Origin: Microglena sp. YARC
Lineage: Eukaryota > Chlorophyta > Chlorophyceae > Chlamydomonadales > Chlamydomonadaceae
NCBI GenBank assembly: GCA_022414725.1
Contig: CM039464.1
Span: 15,237,220-15,301,219, forward strand
DNA length: 64,000 nucleotides
Reading direction: 5' to 3'
The position numbers were made by a program, and so were the translations under genes. The notes beneath the pieces are model-generated. The model worked only from the letters and a program-made list of their open reading frames with translations. It did not search any database and had not been told where the DNA came from. Positions 44,925 through 55,989 of this stretch are shown here, one piece after another. How positions within the stretch are numbered: the first letter of the stretch is position 1; the number at the start of each line of letters is the position of its first letter.

Positions 44925-45735
44925 AAAAAGATTTCCCCCCATGCCTAAAAAAACAAGGGAGGGCTGACCCCTGAATATAATTAACCCTCTATTGAAAAAC
45001 TTAAAAATGGATTCTGGGGGGTTACAATATGGCGCACATAATGGCATCCTCGGATTTCACACAGGGATTGTGTGATACGGTAGTCAAAATCAGTTCTGCA
45101 CTCTCTCTGGGTTGCCCAAGTACCGTAGTCACCCTTCACCTCTGCAGGGGGCGGCCAGAAACTGGAGTTCTCACTATTTAAAACAAAACAGTAGTTGTAC
45201 CGACAGCATGACAGCTTTAAACGCGTAGAACGTGGTAGAGTGGCTGCGTTTCGGTGTTGTCAGCTTGTCGCAGGAGGAGGGGCGGGGGTGGGTGGGACAT
45301 ACCCCCACCCCCACCCCACCCACCCATACCCACTCACCCACCCATTCACCCAACCATATTAATTACCCATCCCCAGCCATTCACCCACTCATAGTTTGGG
45401 CTGGGCTTGGGTTTGGGTTTGAATTTTTGGGGGGGCGGGGGGGGGGTAAATACTTACTGCACGAGGTCCAAAGTGGTGCCAATAGACTGCCCGTACCAAG
45501 GCCTACTTACGGGTGGTTTCAGATTGTCATTTGGAGGTCTGAGTTATTAAGTCAGCAAAACAACAAATGAGGGCTGTCTCCCACCCCGCCTAAATGAGGT
45601 GCTCAGAATGAACTGAAAAGCAAGTCAAAATATCGCCATGCCACATGCGATTACATCCCTGTTCTCAGAAAAAATCGATCGGCATGACTGAATGTTTTGA
45701 GGCCTGGGCTCCTCCTGCCTAGGATCAGAATACCT
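44925..45735 (+). repeat. Dispersed repeat D, copy 2
   Basis: Matches 23900-24430 (see there). This copy is longer because of a ~350-bp segment between the CCCACCCATTCACC tract and the 'aaatgaggtgctcagaatga' block. It contains 'gtccaaagtggtgccaatag' and a G10 run. The copy ends just before the downstream side of Gene C. Confidence 0.7.
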
Positions 45736-45891
45736 CCTTTTGAGTCACACTTCAATCGGGTTTGAATGTGGAAAATTCAATTGATAAGAATTCCGCCATT
45801 ATTTAACTAATGCCAATTCATGGAGCGCGCAGATCTGAAACATCAGTTAATTTTAGTGCCCATAAATAATTATTGCCGTACTCTTACATAC

Positions 45892-47818
45892 CGTTTCCTC
45901 CTTGTAGTTTTACTCTGGATGCGTTCAACATGAACACCATGTACTGACTAAGCCTCCCTGGATCCGAGAAGAAAGCAACGTTCCCAATCTGAATGGAAGA
46001 TGTTTCCACCACACTTCCTGGTATGCGAGCCAGAAGTTGAAGGTTAGCCAAAAGTTCCTCCATACATTCATGAATGCATGAAGAGATTGGGAATGATGTT
46101 GATCGGAAAGACCCGTACTGTTGCCAAGTTTCCAAACTGGGAGGAGCTAGGTGTGCCCACATTTGAAGTGTATCGCACAGGTAGACAGTGCCGTAGTTGT
46201 GTTATACAATTCATCACAAGAGAGACCAGGTGGACTCAGGTGGTAGCAGCATTCAGGAACTTCGCTTAGTTACAAGAAAGTAAGTCAGTTACTGATGCAA
46301 CCTAAAAAAGGACGAAGCCATAACCGTGTTCAGCCGCACAAGATCTTATATCAATTGGCGGACCTCTAGGGTGCTCCCTCTCATTTAAATAAATCTAAAC
46401 TGGGACTAGGTATCTATCCAAGTCTGGGTACTATATATCTACCCAAGTCTGGGTACTACATGCTCTAGTCTGGGTACTACATATCTATCCAAGTCTGGGT
46501 ACTATTTGTCCAAGTCCCAAGTATCAGCTGATGTGCCCAGCATTGGGTGCACAAGCGCTATGCAGAATCGTTATCCAGCACCTGTAGAACGAGAGTATGG
46601 ATGGTGTCAGTAAATACCTTCAGAAGTTGACGGCAAGATGACCGAAATAATTGGACAAAGGATGAATGGAGAGGGAAGAATGCAATGCTGTCGAGTCATA
46701 CGGTGCATGTCAGCTTAAGAGTTGAGAATCAGCCAGGCCCCGAAGGTACTGGTGTCATAAGGAATCCGACTAAGAATGTTGGTGATCCTCATCCATGCCC
46801 GCATGAGAAGGGTGGGGTAGCAAGAGCAGGCAAGGTGACAACAGCAGGCAACGAGCTACAATCCATGCTGTTACAACAGCGAAGGAAAAGGAGAGTCCAG
46901 CTTGATTTGAGGCTCAGAAATGAAGAAGTTTTGTCCGCAACCCCGTGGGGAATCAGATCTGTTGAGCTTTGTTTGAACATCATTGCATCAGGCAGGCTGG
47001 CATGACAGGGAATGTGGCAAGCTTAACACATAATACTTGGTGACTACACTCATAGCAGGTGGCACTTGCAGGCAACAAGGTGAAATCAAAGTGAATCAGC
47101 ATATAATGGTCCGTCATGGCTCAGAAATGAAGAAGTTTTGTCCGCAACCCCGTGGGGAATCAGATCTGTTGAGCTTTTTTTGAACATCATCACCATCAGG
47201 TAGCCATTGCATAAATGTAGCAAGACAAACCACATCATATTGTTCCTAGTGATCAACTAATAGGTGGCACATGCAGGGATTAAGGTACAATCAAAGCAGT
47301 ACAACTCGCAATTCCCTCATCAAGGCTCAGAAATGAAGAAGTTTTGTCCGCAACCCCGTGGGGAATCAGATCTGTTGAGCTTTTTTTTGGACATCATAGC
47401 CACCAGACGCATGAGTACGCATATGAAGGGCAGGGAGTATACAAGTAAGGCCTATACTGGTTAGTTACCCATCCACAATTACAGAGGCAAGGGGACAGGC
47501 ACAAGCAACTCAAGCAGCCACGAGATTTGGAATGCGGCACAACATGCACATAGGGATGGCTGATATACGTGTACAATAACTAGATTAAAAGGATGAGATT
47601 AGCATGCAGAAACACAATCTGTTCTACCACAGTACAAGTGTTACAAACTCACCTATCAACAGGGGGAGTCTGGTATAGGCTGAATGATCGGGTGGATGGG
47701 TTGTCCTCATGCAATAGGCTAGGACGTCCGGAGGGGGGCAGAATGGACGGATACAGGAGGAGAGCCTCCATCAAAGAACTGATCAGGACATCAGATGGCA
47801 GGCACAAGGCAGCCAAAG
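45892..47818 (-). CDS. Gene C: uncharacterised protein, three exons with matching phases (both ends missing)
   Basis: Exons on the minus strand are 47818-47653, 46958-46875 and 46136-45892. The first follows a ~70-nt C/T tract and CATCCAG, and ends DR|GTGAGT with two bases of a codon. The second begins after CTCAACAG, completes that codon, reads SDSPRGCGQNFFISEPQIKL and ends TT|GTAACAG. The third begins after CTCCTCCCAG and ends AACG|GTATGT. All three phases fit (2, 2, 1). The text looks like a folded protein: 'CLPSDVLISSLMEALLLYP' and 'ELLANLQLLARIPGSVVETS' followed by IQIGNVAFFSDPGRLSQYMV. I recognise no family. It lies 285 bp downstream of the bS6m stop on the same strand. The next exon downstream is not certain; an exon-like piece with donor GTAAGT at about 45460 lies inside dispersed repeat D. 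The first exon(s) are unidentified. Confidence 0.6.
46395..46515. repeat. Tandem 'tatctacccaagtctgggtactac' repeat (4-5 units)
   Basis: Four to five imperfect ~24-bp units containing the palindromic core CCAAGTCTGGGTACTA, inside the second intron found in Gene C. Confidence 0.85.
46875..47395 (-). repeat. Gene C intron: acceptor plus exon start triplicated at ~207 bp
   Basis: The block GCTCAACAG|ATCTGATTCC, CCACGGGGTTGCGGACAAAA, CTTCTTCATTTCTGAGCC occurs with the acceptor at 46958 and in two upstream copies near 47165 and 47373. The block is nearly identical in all three, whereas the rest of the unit has diverged. Only the 46958 copy continues open to a donor; the 47373 copy meets TGA at once (GAGCCTTGA). 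Confidence 0.8.
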
Positions 47819-48102
47819 CTGGATGCAGTGAGGGAGGGGAGAGTAGAGGGGAGGGGAGGGAAGAGGGGGGAGGGGGTGGAGGGGAGGGGGTGGAACTGCA
47901 ACGCTGTCAACCGCGTAGCAACCAGATCAAGTCATCCCCTCTTCCAGACTGTCTGGCTCAATGGAGAGCAGATTTCTCTGAGGGAATGACAGGCAGGTTG
48001 CCTGGGTGATCGCGCCTTCCCTAACGCGTCCAACAATTGGATCGCGTTGAAAAGACGCCTTTGCGGTGAATTATTGGTCGATCACCGAAGTTGGGCAATC
48101 AA

Positions 48103-48798
48103 TCAGGGGGAGGGTTTCTCCACGTCCCCAACCGAAGCCATGATCGGGCCGTGGTGCCTCTCTGCATCAACAAGCAGCTCTTCAAGAGACTTGCTGAAGT
48201 AGGGACGCTTGAGGGCCACGAATCGAATTATGTTGTCGTCCAGCTTCAGGTCTCGGTCGACGTCCTTCATGAGCTCCGACTTCAAGACGAAGTTCATTTG
48301 CCAGAATTCCGCCTGAGATAGATGGGGGCATGATGGGGGATCACTCATTGGGTTGTAAAAGCTAAGCTGTTCATTCATCGAGATAGGAACGACGCCTAAG
48401 GGTTCCTTTGCACCAATAACTTCTCGCTGACTGTCATCTCCGACTATCGGCATTTGCCCACAGATCCGAGGGCAAACAAACACAAGCAAGGCACGAATAT
48501 ATCATCGCGCTAACCGTAAGGGACAAGTTCGGAATTATATTGCGTCACTGATCAGAATCGTGGCTCTCTTCTAGGGCATCAAGAGACTGATTCGCACACA
48601 GGCAACTCCACTCACCCGATCGTATTTCTGAAATGGCTTGTGGATGTCGTAGGCGAGCAGCTGCGTGCCATAGGACTTAATGTCGGTGATGACTCCACCT
48701 GAGTCCAGCACCCTGTCGCCCAATCGCTTGATCACATTCACGAGGTCTGGCCGAGATAATGTCGGCTTAGCCAAGCATAGGATTTCGTACAGCGGCAT
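48103..48798 (-). CDS. MRPS6: Small ribosomal subunit protein bS6, mitochondrial type
   Basis: Two exons: 48798-48616 (61 codons, start MPLYEILCLAKPTLSRPDLV) and 48312-48103 (69 codons plus stop). The intron is 303 bp with donor GG|GTGAGT and acceptor ATCTCAG, phase 0, giving 130 residues. The MPLYE start, the GG(V)ITDIKSYGTQLLAYDI block and the second-exon QMNF..KSELMKDVDRDLKLDD..IRFVALKR are the beta-alpha-beta fold and conserved ends of the bS6 family, which binds 16S-type rRNA next to bS18. There is no cleavable presequence before MPLYE, as is usual for mitochondrial bS6. The C-terminal ~30 residues (EELLVDAERHHGPIMASVGD) extend beyond the core. A plastid location is less likely. Same strand as Gene C downstream. 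Confidence 0.88.
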
Positions 48799-48849
48799 AC
48801 TGAAGCTGACGTTGATAATTCTGTACTCTCTTTGGCTGGCCCCTGCTTT

Positions 48850-49640
48850 TTAAGTCCACGTACCTGGGCATGTCTCCTGTGCCGCCGCCAATTGTGGACT
48901 CGAATGAGCGACTTGGTCCTGGATTTCTGGTATGTGCGAGATTACATTTTGCGGGCATGTACGAGAGTACATTTTGCCGGGCAGGTTGTCAGGCCTGTCT
49001 CCTATTCTAACCAAACAGACCTTGGTGGCCCACATCGTGCGTGCCCGAAAGACTGGTTTGTTTTGGCGCACAATATTGGCCATTGGGCCAGATCGTACAC
49101 TGCCTGACAGAAAGGCTCAATTCCCGACTTCACGTTTCCTGTGAAAAACGATTTTATTTATTGATTGATTTGACAGGCTGTTATCATAACTGGCTGTGAA
49201 TTGAGTGAGCTGATCCTGCGGAGCTCATTGAGTAGGTGACTTCATTGGTTCCGATGGTGCGAAATTTCATGTTCCTTATCAAGCTTTTCTCTGTCTTTCG
49301 CCTTCAACACTGGGCTTAGGAAAGTTCGGGTCCCAACTTTCTTACTGCGCAATGCATCACCTTTCTCCGAGCCATGTCCTGTAGAAGAGTTGTTTTATCT
49401 ATAGCAGGTAACTTCGGCATTTTTCTTTCTTTCGCGGCTTTCCAGTCTCTGGTCCCATGGTCGGATACTAGACTCGTGTTGCATGCACGCTAGACACCCA
49501 TTCAAACATGAACTGTCCCTTGGGGGTGGGGTTCCATGCAAGGTGCCATTTGCACGTGTAGGGTGCTAGAGACCAGGGGCTCGAGGCATCCAAGTGAGCA
49601 TGTGTGCCCACGGCACGCACCATCATCAGAGCAGCACACC
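48850..49640. other. No gene seen; upstream region of bS6m
   Basis: Contains a moderately conserved-looking non-repetitive sequence with short frames on both strands, none recognised. 48799-48850 should hold the bS6m 5' UTR. No TATA-like element or other promoter motif stands out. Confidence 0.4.
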
Positions 49641-49654
49641 ATGTTCTGTAGTCT

Positions 49655-49915
49655 GGACCCCTAGATATATCCATGCATGCAACAATGTTTTTGGAAGGGG
49701 TGTGCTGTATTGTGTACTACAGGGGACTTGGAGCATGCCCCCAAACACCCATATGTTACTTCACTACCACAAGGGCAAAAAATCACCAACTGGTTTACAT
49801 CTGCTTTGTCACCGCTTCTAAGAGTATGATTGGCCGTGCATTGATTAGATCATCAGATGTGCATTCATACTGTGTAGTACCCGTGTGGTTTAAGAATGTC
49901 ACTGGCCTTTTTTGC
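49655..49915 (+). repeat. Dispersed repeat C, copy 2
   Basis: Matches 20806-21085 in order (see there). It is followed directly by dispersed repeat F copy 2 at 49905-50110; in copy 1 of repeat C no F copy follows, so the two are separate elements. Confidence 0.65.
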
Positions 49916-50110
49916 TGAGCCCCCCCTTCTGGGGGGCAGGAGCCCCCAAGGTCACCCCGTTGTCCGTTTGACCTCGAGAAACAAGAAAAACTGGCCCTGT
50001 CGTAAACCCCGGCTTCCCTCCGCTGCTCTCGATTCCGATGCCACCTATAGCTCCAACACTCTCCACCAAGTTTCCATGTCACAAGCGCCTAGGGACCAGT
50101 TGGAACCATC
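49905..50110 (+). repeat. Dispersed repeat F, copy 2
   Basis: 'gctgagcccccccttctggg', 'gtccgtttgacc', 'ctccgctgctctcgattccg', 'atgccacctatagctccaac', 'actctccaccaagtttccat' match 58925-59115 in order. 50110-50945 downstream has no recognised gene. Confidence 0.6.
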
Positions 50111-50947
50111 CAAGGACTTTTGAACAAGCCTAGAGCTATGGAAATGGGCACATCTGGGTGCCTTTATGCCGCCATGCATGTATGGAAATAAAGTAAATAC
50201 CTGAGCCTGCCAGGCTGTGAGGTGTTGTACAGCTGTGAGGTGCTGTGAGGAGGTATCCTAAACTTTGGATACAAATCAAATTGGCGTGCTGCGCTGCCAG
50301 CATATCCCGAGATACCACAATTCGTTTCTTGGAAGGACAGAAACTGTCGACACAATTTTGACCAGTATTCAAGTTGGTAATAGTTACACAGTTACACAGT
50401 GTGAGGAGATGTTTCCTCAGTGCAATAGTCAGTCATACAACAAGCAATAACTAAAACAATCATAATTTCTCTATGTCTGTCTTTGTCAATAATATTAATC
50501 TCAAACTGGCTAGCTTCCACATTCTGTCAAAATTGTGATACTGCCCAATAGCTGCTTGATCACCGCGTTCAGTAAATCAAAGCCAGACCATTGGACATCA
50601 CTCTAGTGTTCAAACATCGAACCAACTCAAGTCACATATCCACATGGTTGTCCTCTAGAGTCAAGAGTAAAAGTACATCACATAACACACCTTGAGGCGG
50701 CTGTAGACCCACATATATCAATATGTGGGTCCAACAGTACACCGCAACATAGCAGTACACAAGGCACACGGATGAATACGCGAAGTTTCTCAAGGATGAG
50801 TCTATGCAAACTGGCAATCTGCTAGTAGTAGAGTAGTAAAATTCAAAACCACCAATTGGGTTGGTCCTTAATTGATGCAGATATAATATATGTATATAAT
50901 ATATATCTTGTGATGATCCACCACCATTGATGCCAGCCTGGTACCTG

Positions 50948-50955
50948 CCCCCCCC

Positions 50956-50986
<31 letters not shown>

Positions 50987-50998
50987 ACACACACACAC
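50948..50998. repeat. Compound microsatellite: poly-C (~25) then (CA)n
   Basis: Same C-run-then-CA order as at 22595-22656. It is flanked by a direct duplication of 'tgatgatccaccac' (50912 and 51013), so the microsatellite lies between two copies of a short repeat. Confidence 0.95.
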
Positions 50999-51311
50999 AA
51001 TATCTACCTTGCGATGATCCACCACAAATCTAGCCTATAACCTGTAAACCTGTGCATCGCTGATCACACCTGGTCTCGGAGAGAACCTTAGATCTGTGCA
51101 CCATGTTTCGATGCCTGTACATATGTAATTTGTTGACCTCAGATCTGTCCACTGCTCTTTATACCGCTGGTCAAACCGTCAGCTGCTGTATACCGCTGCC
51201 CTGAATACCTCCGATCCATCATCTGCTCTGCTCTATTTTGTAAGCCAAACACATATCTGCCCTCCAATCTTTTCTTTAACCACAGAGGCACATACCTATG
51301 CTATGGCCAGG

Positions 51312-51729
51312 TTACCAAAGATCACAAGAATCCAAAGAGGTGCAGTTAATGAGGTCTGGGTGGCGGTGCAGGTGGTTCAGGTCGGCAATGGACATGGAGT
51401 ACACAAACTCGGGAAACTTATTGCGCGAGATGGTCAATGCCTTGCTCTCCTCAAACATGGAGATGTATTGCTGGACCTGGTCGGTGTGCACATCAACACC
51501 GTATGACCTCAGGGCAGAGGCAATCTCGTTAGCGGAGAGGATACCGTCGTTGTCAGCGTCAAACTGTGAGAGCAGGAATGGGGGTGAAGGGTTGGTGGAG
51601 GGCATAGCTTGGAGATGAAGGCGTTGATGTACACATTTTGCAGTCCAGGGGAAGCTAGACAGGCTCAAGGGACTTGCCCAACCCCGAAAAAACAAATTCA
51701 CTTCGACAATGATGATGATGATGATGAAA

Positions 51730-51777
<48 letters not shown>

Positions 51778-52092
51778 CCATTTTTCCTGGTGCCCTACTG
51801 GACTCCAATTGTGCCCACGGCTTGGCAGAGAGAACATCACGAATACAAATAGAAAGGGGAGGGCATGCACTCACTTCATCGAACATGTGCAAGAGGGGAT
51901 CCTTGAAGGTGGGGGAGGGGATGGCACGGCGACGTTGCATCACTGCAGCAGCAAACTCTTGCAGGCCAGGGACTTGCAACACCACGGGCTTTGACTCATC
52001 ATATGCCTTGTGGAATGCACTGTAGCTCACTTGAGCCTCCTCTGCGAAGCCTGAAGGAGGTGCAAGAATGCGGGAGCAGATGAGTGCGTTGC

Positions 52093-52138
<46 letters not shown>

Positions 52139-52696
52139 AGTCTGGGAACAGGGTGTCAGTCGTATAGTGTGTGGAGCAGTCTAGGGGGGCATAGATGAGA
52201 ATGCTGATTATGCTGGGCATAATCTATTAACAAGGTTTTGGTCTTGTAGTGGATTCCATGAAGGGAAGAACATAACTTGGTTTGGCAGAATCTGAGAACA
52301 TGGTGTCAGTTAGTGTAGTGGGTGCAATGGAGGGGGGACATGAGTAAGATGGATGGCAGAATCTGTGCGCAAGGTGACAGAAGGGTGTTAGCATCAAACA
52401 AACATGCTTTCGTGGCTTTCCCGTAACCTCGGGGAAGCTCGCAACTGACTTGCAGGTGTATTATGTGGAAGGCCGGAAGCCCTACCTGGGTAGCATCGGG
52501 AATGGTCCAGAGGAATCGTAGAGGCCGCGCTAAAGGATTCGCTGCGGTCCATGCTCCTGAAGTGGGTCAGGTGCCTAGACCTGACCAGTCTCAAAGATCT
52601 GGGATTAATGGGCTGGAGACGCAGCGGGTGAGTCGAGGCAGTGAACGACAAGGAAGTGGAGGGCGTGCTGGTGGGAATCAGTTGGAAGCCGGACAT
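51312..52696 (-). CDS. EF-hand protein with transit-peptide-like N-terminus
   Basis: Three exons: 52696-52486, 52050-51875 and 51563-51312, with phases 1 and 0 matching, 212 codons plus TAA. Donors are CCCAG|GTAGGG and GATGAA|GTGAGT; acceptors CTTCAG and CTCACAG. Residues 1-60 (MSGFQLIPTSTPSTSLSFTA and on) are Ser/Thr/Arg-rich with almost no acidic residues, typical of a plastid or mitochondrial transit peptide. The exon 2-3 junction joins MFDE to FDADNDG, and a canonical EF-hand loop DADNDGILSANE (ligands at 1, 3, 5, 12) follows at about residues 132-143. The region after it (EESKALTISRNKFPEFVYSM) looks like a second, degenerate hand without proper ligands. It probably senses or buffers Ca2+ in an organelle; partner unknown. 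Intron 2 holds (GAT)n at 51707-51777 and a short dispersed repeat. Confidence 0.8.
51640..51686 (+). repeat. Short dispersed repeat, diverged copy in the EF-hand gene intron
   Basis: 'tgcagtccaggggaagctag' and 'aagggacttgcccaacc' match both ends of the 48-bp repeat at 21428-21476, with a different middle. It is antisense to the gene. Confidence 0.65.
51707..51777. repeat. (GAT)n trinucleotide repeat in intron
   Basis: About 20 GAT units with one interruption, inside intron 2 of the EF-hand gene. Asp or His runs predicted from it are not translated. Confidence 0.95.
52093..52135. repeat. (GT)n followed by poly-G (29)
   Basis: This is the reverse-strand form of the poly-C/(CA)n compound microsatellite. 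It lies in intron 1 of the EF-hand gene, where the coding strand reads C29 then (AC)n. Confidence 0.95.
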
Positions 52697-53177
52697 TGTC
52701 TCTGGAGGGTCGAGGGAAGGTGCACGGAGGCTGCTGTCGTAGTGCTTGGTGGTCAGATAAGTGGTTCGAGTTAGGCAGTGAGCAAAATAGTAGCTCGAGT
52801 TGTTCTGTAAGTAACGCCCGGGGGAACGGCTTATAAGTATAGGAAATCTCCGGAAAGCAGTACACGAAGTACGTACCACGTCACAGCTTTGCCGATGTGG
52901 CAGCACACGTCAAGCTGACGCGTCAGGGGCGCGGCACCATGCATGCCTGCACCTCTCGTCAGATACGCGTCAGACAAGACCGAAACGCATAAACAAAGAG
53001 GTAAATGCCCTGCACTAACTGAATATTCCGCCAACAGCCCGCCTCCTGCAGAAGCCCCTGCCTCATGCCTCACACCTTGCCGACTACCCCGCGACCAATG
53101 CAGTACAACAGCACTTCGTCTCAACATCCAGTCAGCATGCTCTGTGATTCTTCGCGCCACGCCCCGCGCCCCCTGGC

Positions 53178-53469
53178 TTGGGTTGTTCAGGACGCTGCGT
53201 CCTGCGCCTGCGTCGCAGACGCAACGCCGAAGGGTCCGTAGCGTCTTGAGACGAAACGTGGGGAGGGCCCGTTGCGCCGCAGACGCAGCTTCAGTGGGTT
53301 GGTTGCGTCGCAGGACGCAGGCTATGGGTCGGTTATGGCCTTATGGGTCGGTTGCGGGTCGGTCGCGTCTCAGGACGCAGGCTATGGAATTGGTTGCGTC
53401 TCGGGACGCAAGCTGTAAAATTGGCTGCGTCTCAAGACGCAGAGCTGGGGTTCCTCTTGAACAACCCTG
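53178..53469. mobile_element. hAT-like MITE, GACGCA subtype
   Basis: 292 bp between near-identical 8-mers CCCCTGGC (53170-53177) and CCCTTGGC (53470-53477). Left end TTGGGTTGTTCAGGA, right end (reverse complement) CAGGGTTGTTCAAGAGG. The interior repeats GTTGCGTCTCAGGACGCA-type palindromes. Same family as 22072-22390 and 54115-54383. Frames crossing it are not genes. Confidence 0.82.
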
Positions 53470-53509
53470 CCCTTGGCCTCCCATTTGTAACGTCACCCAT
53501 GCATGGGTG

Positions 53510-53690
53510 GCTGAGGCCCATCACATGGGGCCATGTGTGCACCCATCCACCCACCTCCACCTTCCACTCCCCGCCCAGTCACACAAACACAGGCACATGC
53601 ACGCCCACCCGCCCACCCCACCCTCCTACCCACCTACACAACAAACGCGCACACCCACCCACTCTCCCACCACTTCACAAAGACGAGACT
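53510..53690. repeat. C-rich CCCACCCAC/CACACAC low-complexity tract
   Basis: Simple-sequence C/A tract following the MITE, similar in composition to 24170-24300 and 45290-45370. Confidence 0.7.
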
Positions 53691-53858
53691 GCACACAAGT
53701 AGTTAGATGTCCTACGTTTTCTGGTCCAAGATTTTTGTAGTACGGCACTGCTTGGCCTCAGGTCCTCTGCCGTGTTCTAGCTACTGTTTGGGAACCAGGT
53801 CATATAGAGCTTATAATCGCCCCTCCTAGGATGATAGGTTGCCCATGTGTATGTATGT

Positions 53859-53905
53859 TACAGTCCAGGGGTAGGCCAAATAGGCTAAAGGGACTTGCCC
53901 AACCG
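53859..53905 (+). repeat. Short dispersed repeat, copy
   Basis: 'ttacagtccaggggtaggcc' to 'gggacttgcccaacc', nearly identical to 21428-21476; preceded by a TGTATGTATG run as at 21420. Confidence 0.8.
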
Positions 53906-54114
53906 CATAGGAAGGGCTTAAAAAGAAAAGGCACTGATGAACTGAAACCCAAACAATCGTTTAACCCATTGCCCATAAAAACCAGCGACACTGAGGATTC
54001 AGTTACGGTATAACTAATAAGATTCAGTTGTGTCAAGCTATACCATACCGCCATACTCGGCAAGCCTCTTAAGCCTAATTGACCCCCCCTCTCAAATGTA
54101 ACATACATACAAGC

Positions 54115-54383
54115 CAGGTCTGTTCAGGACTCTGCATCCTGCGTCGCAGACGCAACTTTGGTCCGCTGTGTCCTGAGACGCAGAAACGAGAGCCTCCGTT
54201 GCATCGCAGGTGCAGCCAGATGCAAATTCAGTGGGTTGCCTCGTAAGATGCGGGATAAGGGTCGGTTGCGGGTCGGTTGTGTCTCAAGACGCAGGCTGTG
54301 GAATTGGTCGCGTCTCAGGACTCTGGCTGTAAAATTGCTAGAATCTCAGGACGCAGAGCTAGGGGTCCTCCTGGACAGCCCTG
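54115..54383. mobile_element. hAT-like MITE, GACGCA subtype
   Basis: 269 bp between ATACAAGC (54107-54114) and ATACAGGC (54384-54391), 7 of 8 bases identical. Ends: CAGGTCTGTTCAGGAC and, reverse-complemented, CAGGGCTGTCCAGGAG. Interior with several GCGTC...GACGC units, more decayed than in the copy at 53178. A19 tract at about 54489-54510 follows. Confidence 0.82.
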
Positions 54384-54511
54384 ATACAGGCTCCGAGAAG
54401 TTGAAGACTGCAGCAGAAGACAAAATGGATTGACTTTTTTGGAACAAGACGGATGTTGGTTAAAAGGTCTGCTGGGGTGAAATCCTTTCATAAAAAAAAA
54501 AAAAAAAAAAA

Positions 54512-54590
54512 GGTATGCCTTGTTACGAGGCGTGAGGTTGAGGGGGGCAGCCCGTTTGCTTTCACTGGGGCCAGCCACCAATAGGGGGGG
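54512..54590 (+). repeat. Dispersed repeat 'CCTTGTTACGAGGCGTGAGG', copy 2
   Basis: Same element as at 28613-28690, including 'gttgaggggggcagcccgtt' and 'tgctttcactgggg'. 54590-55250 has no gene recognised. Confidence 0.7.
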
Positions 54591-55260
54591 AGGGAGGAGG
54601 CTATCATCCTCCTGGGGGAGGATTTTATTTCATTTTAAAAAATTGTCCAAAGCACAGAAGGAAAAGTCAAGCGACGCGGAGTATTGGAAGAGAGAGTCGG
54701 CTATCGGAGCGACAGATGGCACCGGAATGGAGTGCAGCAGACCCAAGCCAGGGTTTACGACTGGGCCAGGGGACAGTTGGGGCCAGGGTTACATGCCGAC
54801 AACACGACAGACAGACTAACAGACAACGGGTGACCGGGTGGGCCCCGCCAAGAACATTTCAGTGGGCCTGGTCACCCGTCCATATGATATGAAAAATGCC
54901 AGGATACGTAAACATGTATTAATTTCTTTAAATTGACTTTATAACGGCACCCAGGTGATTGCATTCAGCACGTGGGAGTGTAGGGAGGTTGTATTTTTAC
55001 AAATTACTACGTATGTTACAGACGGAGAGCAAAATGAATGCTAATGGACCATGAAATCAAACAAACCCAAATCAAATAAAAATATAATCAATAGGGCCTA
55101 AAGGATGAAGGTGCATTAAGCACATCCCTAGCTTATTATACACAAGTAATGTCAATCATTGAATTGCATGTTCATCGTGCACGAACTCAGGTTAAACGAT
55201 TGTTTGGGGGTTAAGTTCATCACAACCATCAGTGCTTTTCGTTATAGCCCCTCCTGCCAT

Positions 55261-55563
55261 GGTTGGGCACGTCCCTTTAGCCTATTTGGTCTACCCCTGA
55301 ACTGTAACAACATACATACATGTAAGCTGAAAGCCTTTGCTTGTTTTTTAATATACCGTTTGATAACACCCAAAGTCCCAAACAGAGTATACAGTATCAA
55401 GGATGTAATTTTCTCATTAGAAACGACCATGTAGCCTTGGTATCAATACTACAACGTCCATATTATCCTTCCTTTCACGGTCGGGCAGGTCGCTCATAAA
55501 TCCTTCCTGTCACGGTTGGACAAGTCCCTTTACCTTATTTGGCCTACTCCTGGACTGTAACAT
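55261..55563 (-). repeat. Two minus-strand copies of the short dispersed repeat
   Basis: 55261-55309 and 55515-55563 read, reverse-complemented, TTACAGTTCAGGGGTAGACC and TTACAGTCCAGGAGTAGGCC, each ending in the CTTGTCC/CGTGCCCAACC block. A fragment of the block end also lies at 55468-55490. (CATC)n/(CATA)n follows at 55560-55595. Confidence 0.8.
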
Positions 55564-55989
55564 CCATCCATCCATCCATACATACATACATAAATACATT
55601 GTAAGACACGGCCAGGCAGCCTTAAAATTAAATGTAAATCATCAAACTTCCTCAGGAAATTCGCTCATGTGCCCAGACATCACTTATTAATATATTATCA
55701 CCTAATTCATCCATACACAAAATCAATCACAGTCCAATACTCCAAAACATTCCCCGCCTTTTCCCCAACACATGTCTTGTACCACAGCCCGTTTCAGTGA
55801 TACGATTGTTTTAGTGGTACACCAAATCGCTCCAACGACGAAGGGTCGGGAAGACGATTCCCCCTACGGTCACCCTTAGTGTTGCAGGTCGTTGTCAACC
55901 GCGATGGTAGCTTGTCCAGTGGAGGTGGTAGACCGTTCTCTGCCCGCGTACGACGGGTTCCCTTAACACCACGCCCCACTAGGCGTTAT

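Noticed and set aside
45450..45500. Fourth exon of Gene C ending at a GTAAGT donor near 45460
   Set aside because: Reading and phase are possible with two alternative acceptors, but it lies inside dispersed repeat D, so it is not counted.
48767..49107. Short frames on both strands over and upstream of the bS6m start
   Set aside because: They overlap the bS6m first exon or its 5' region and show no motif.
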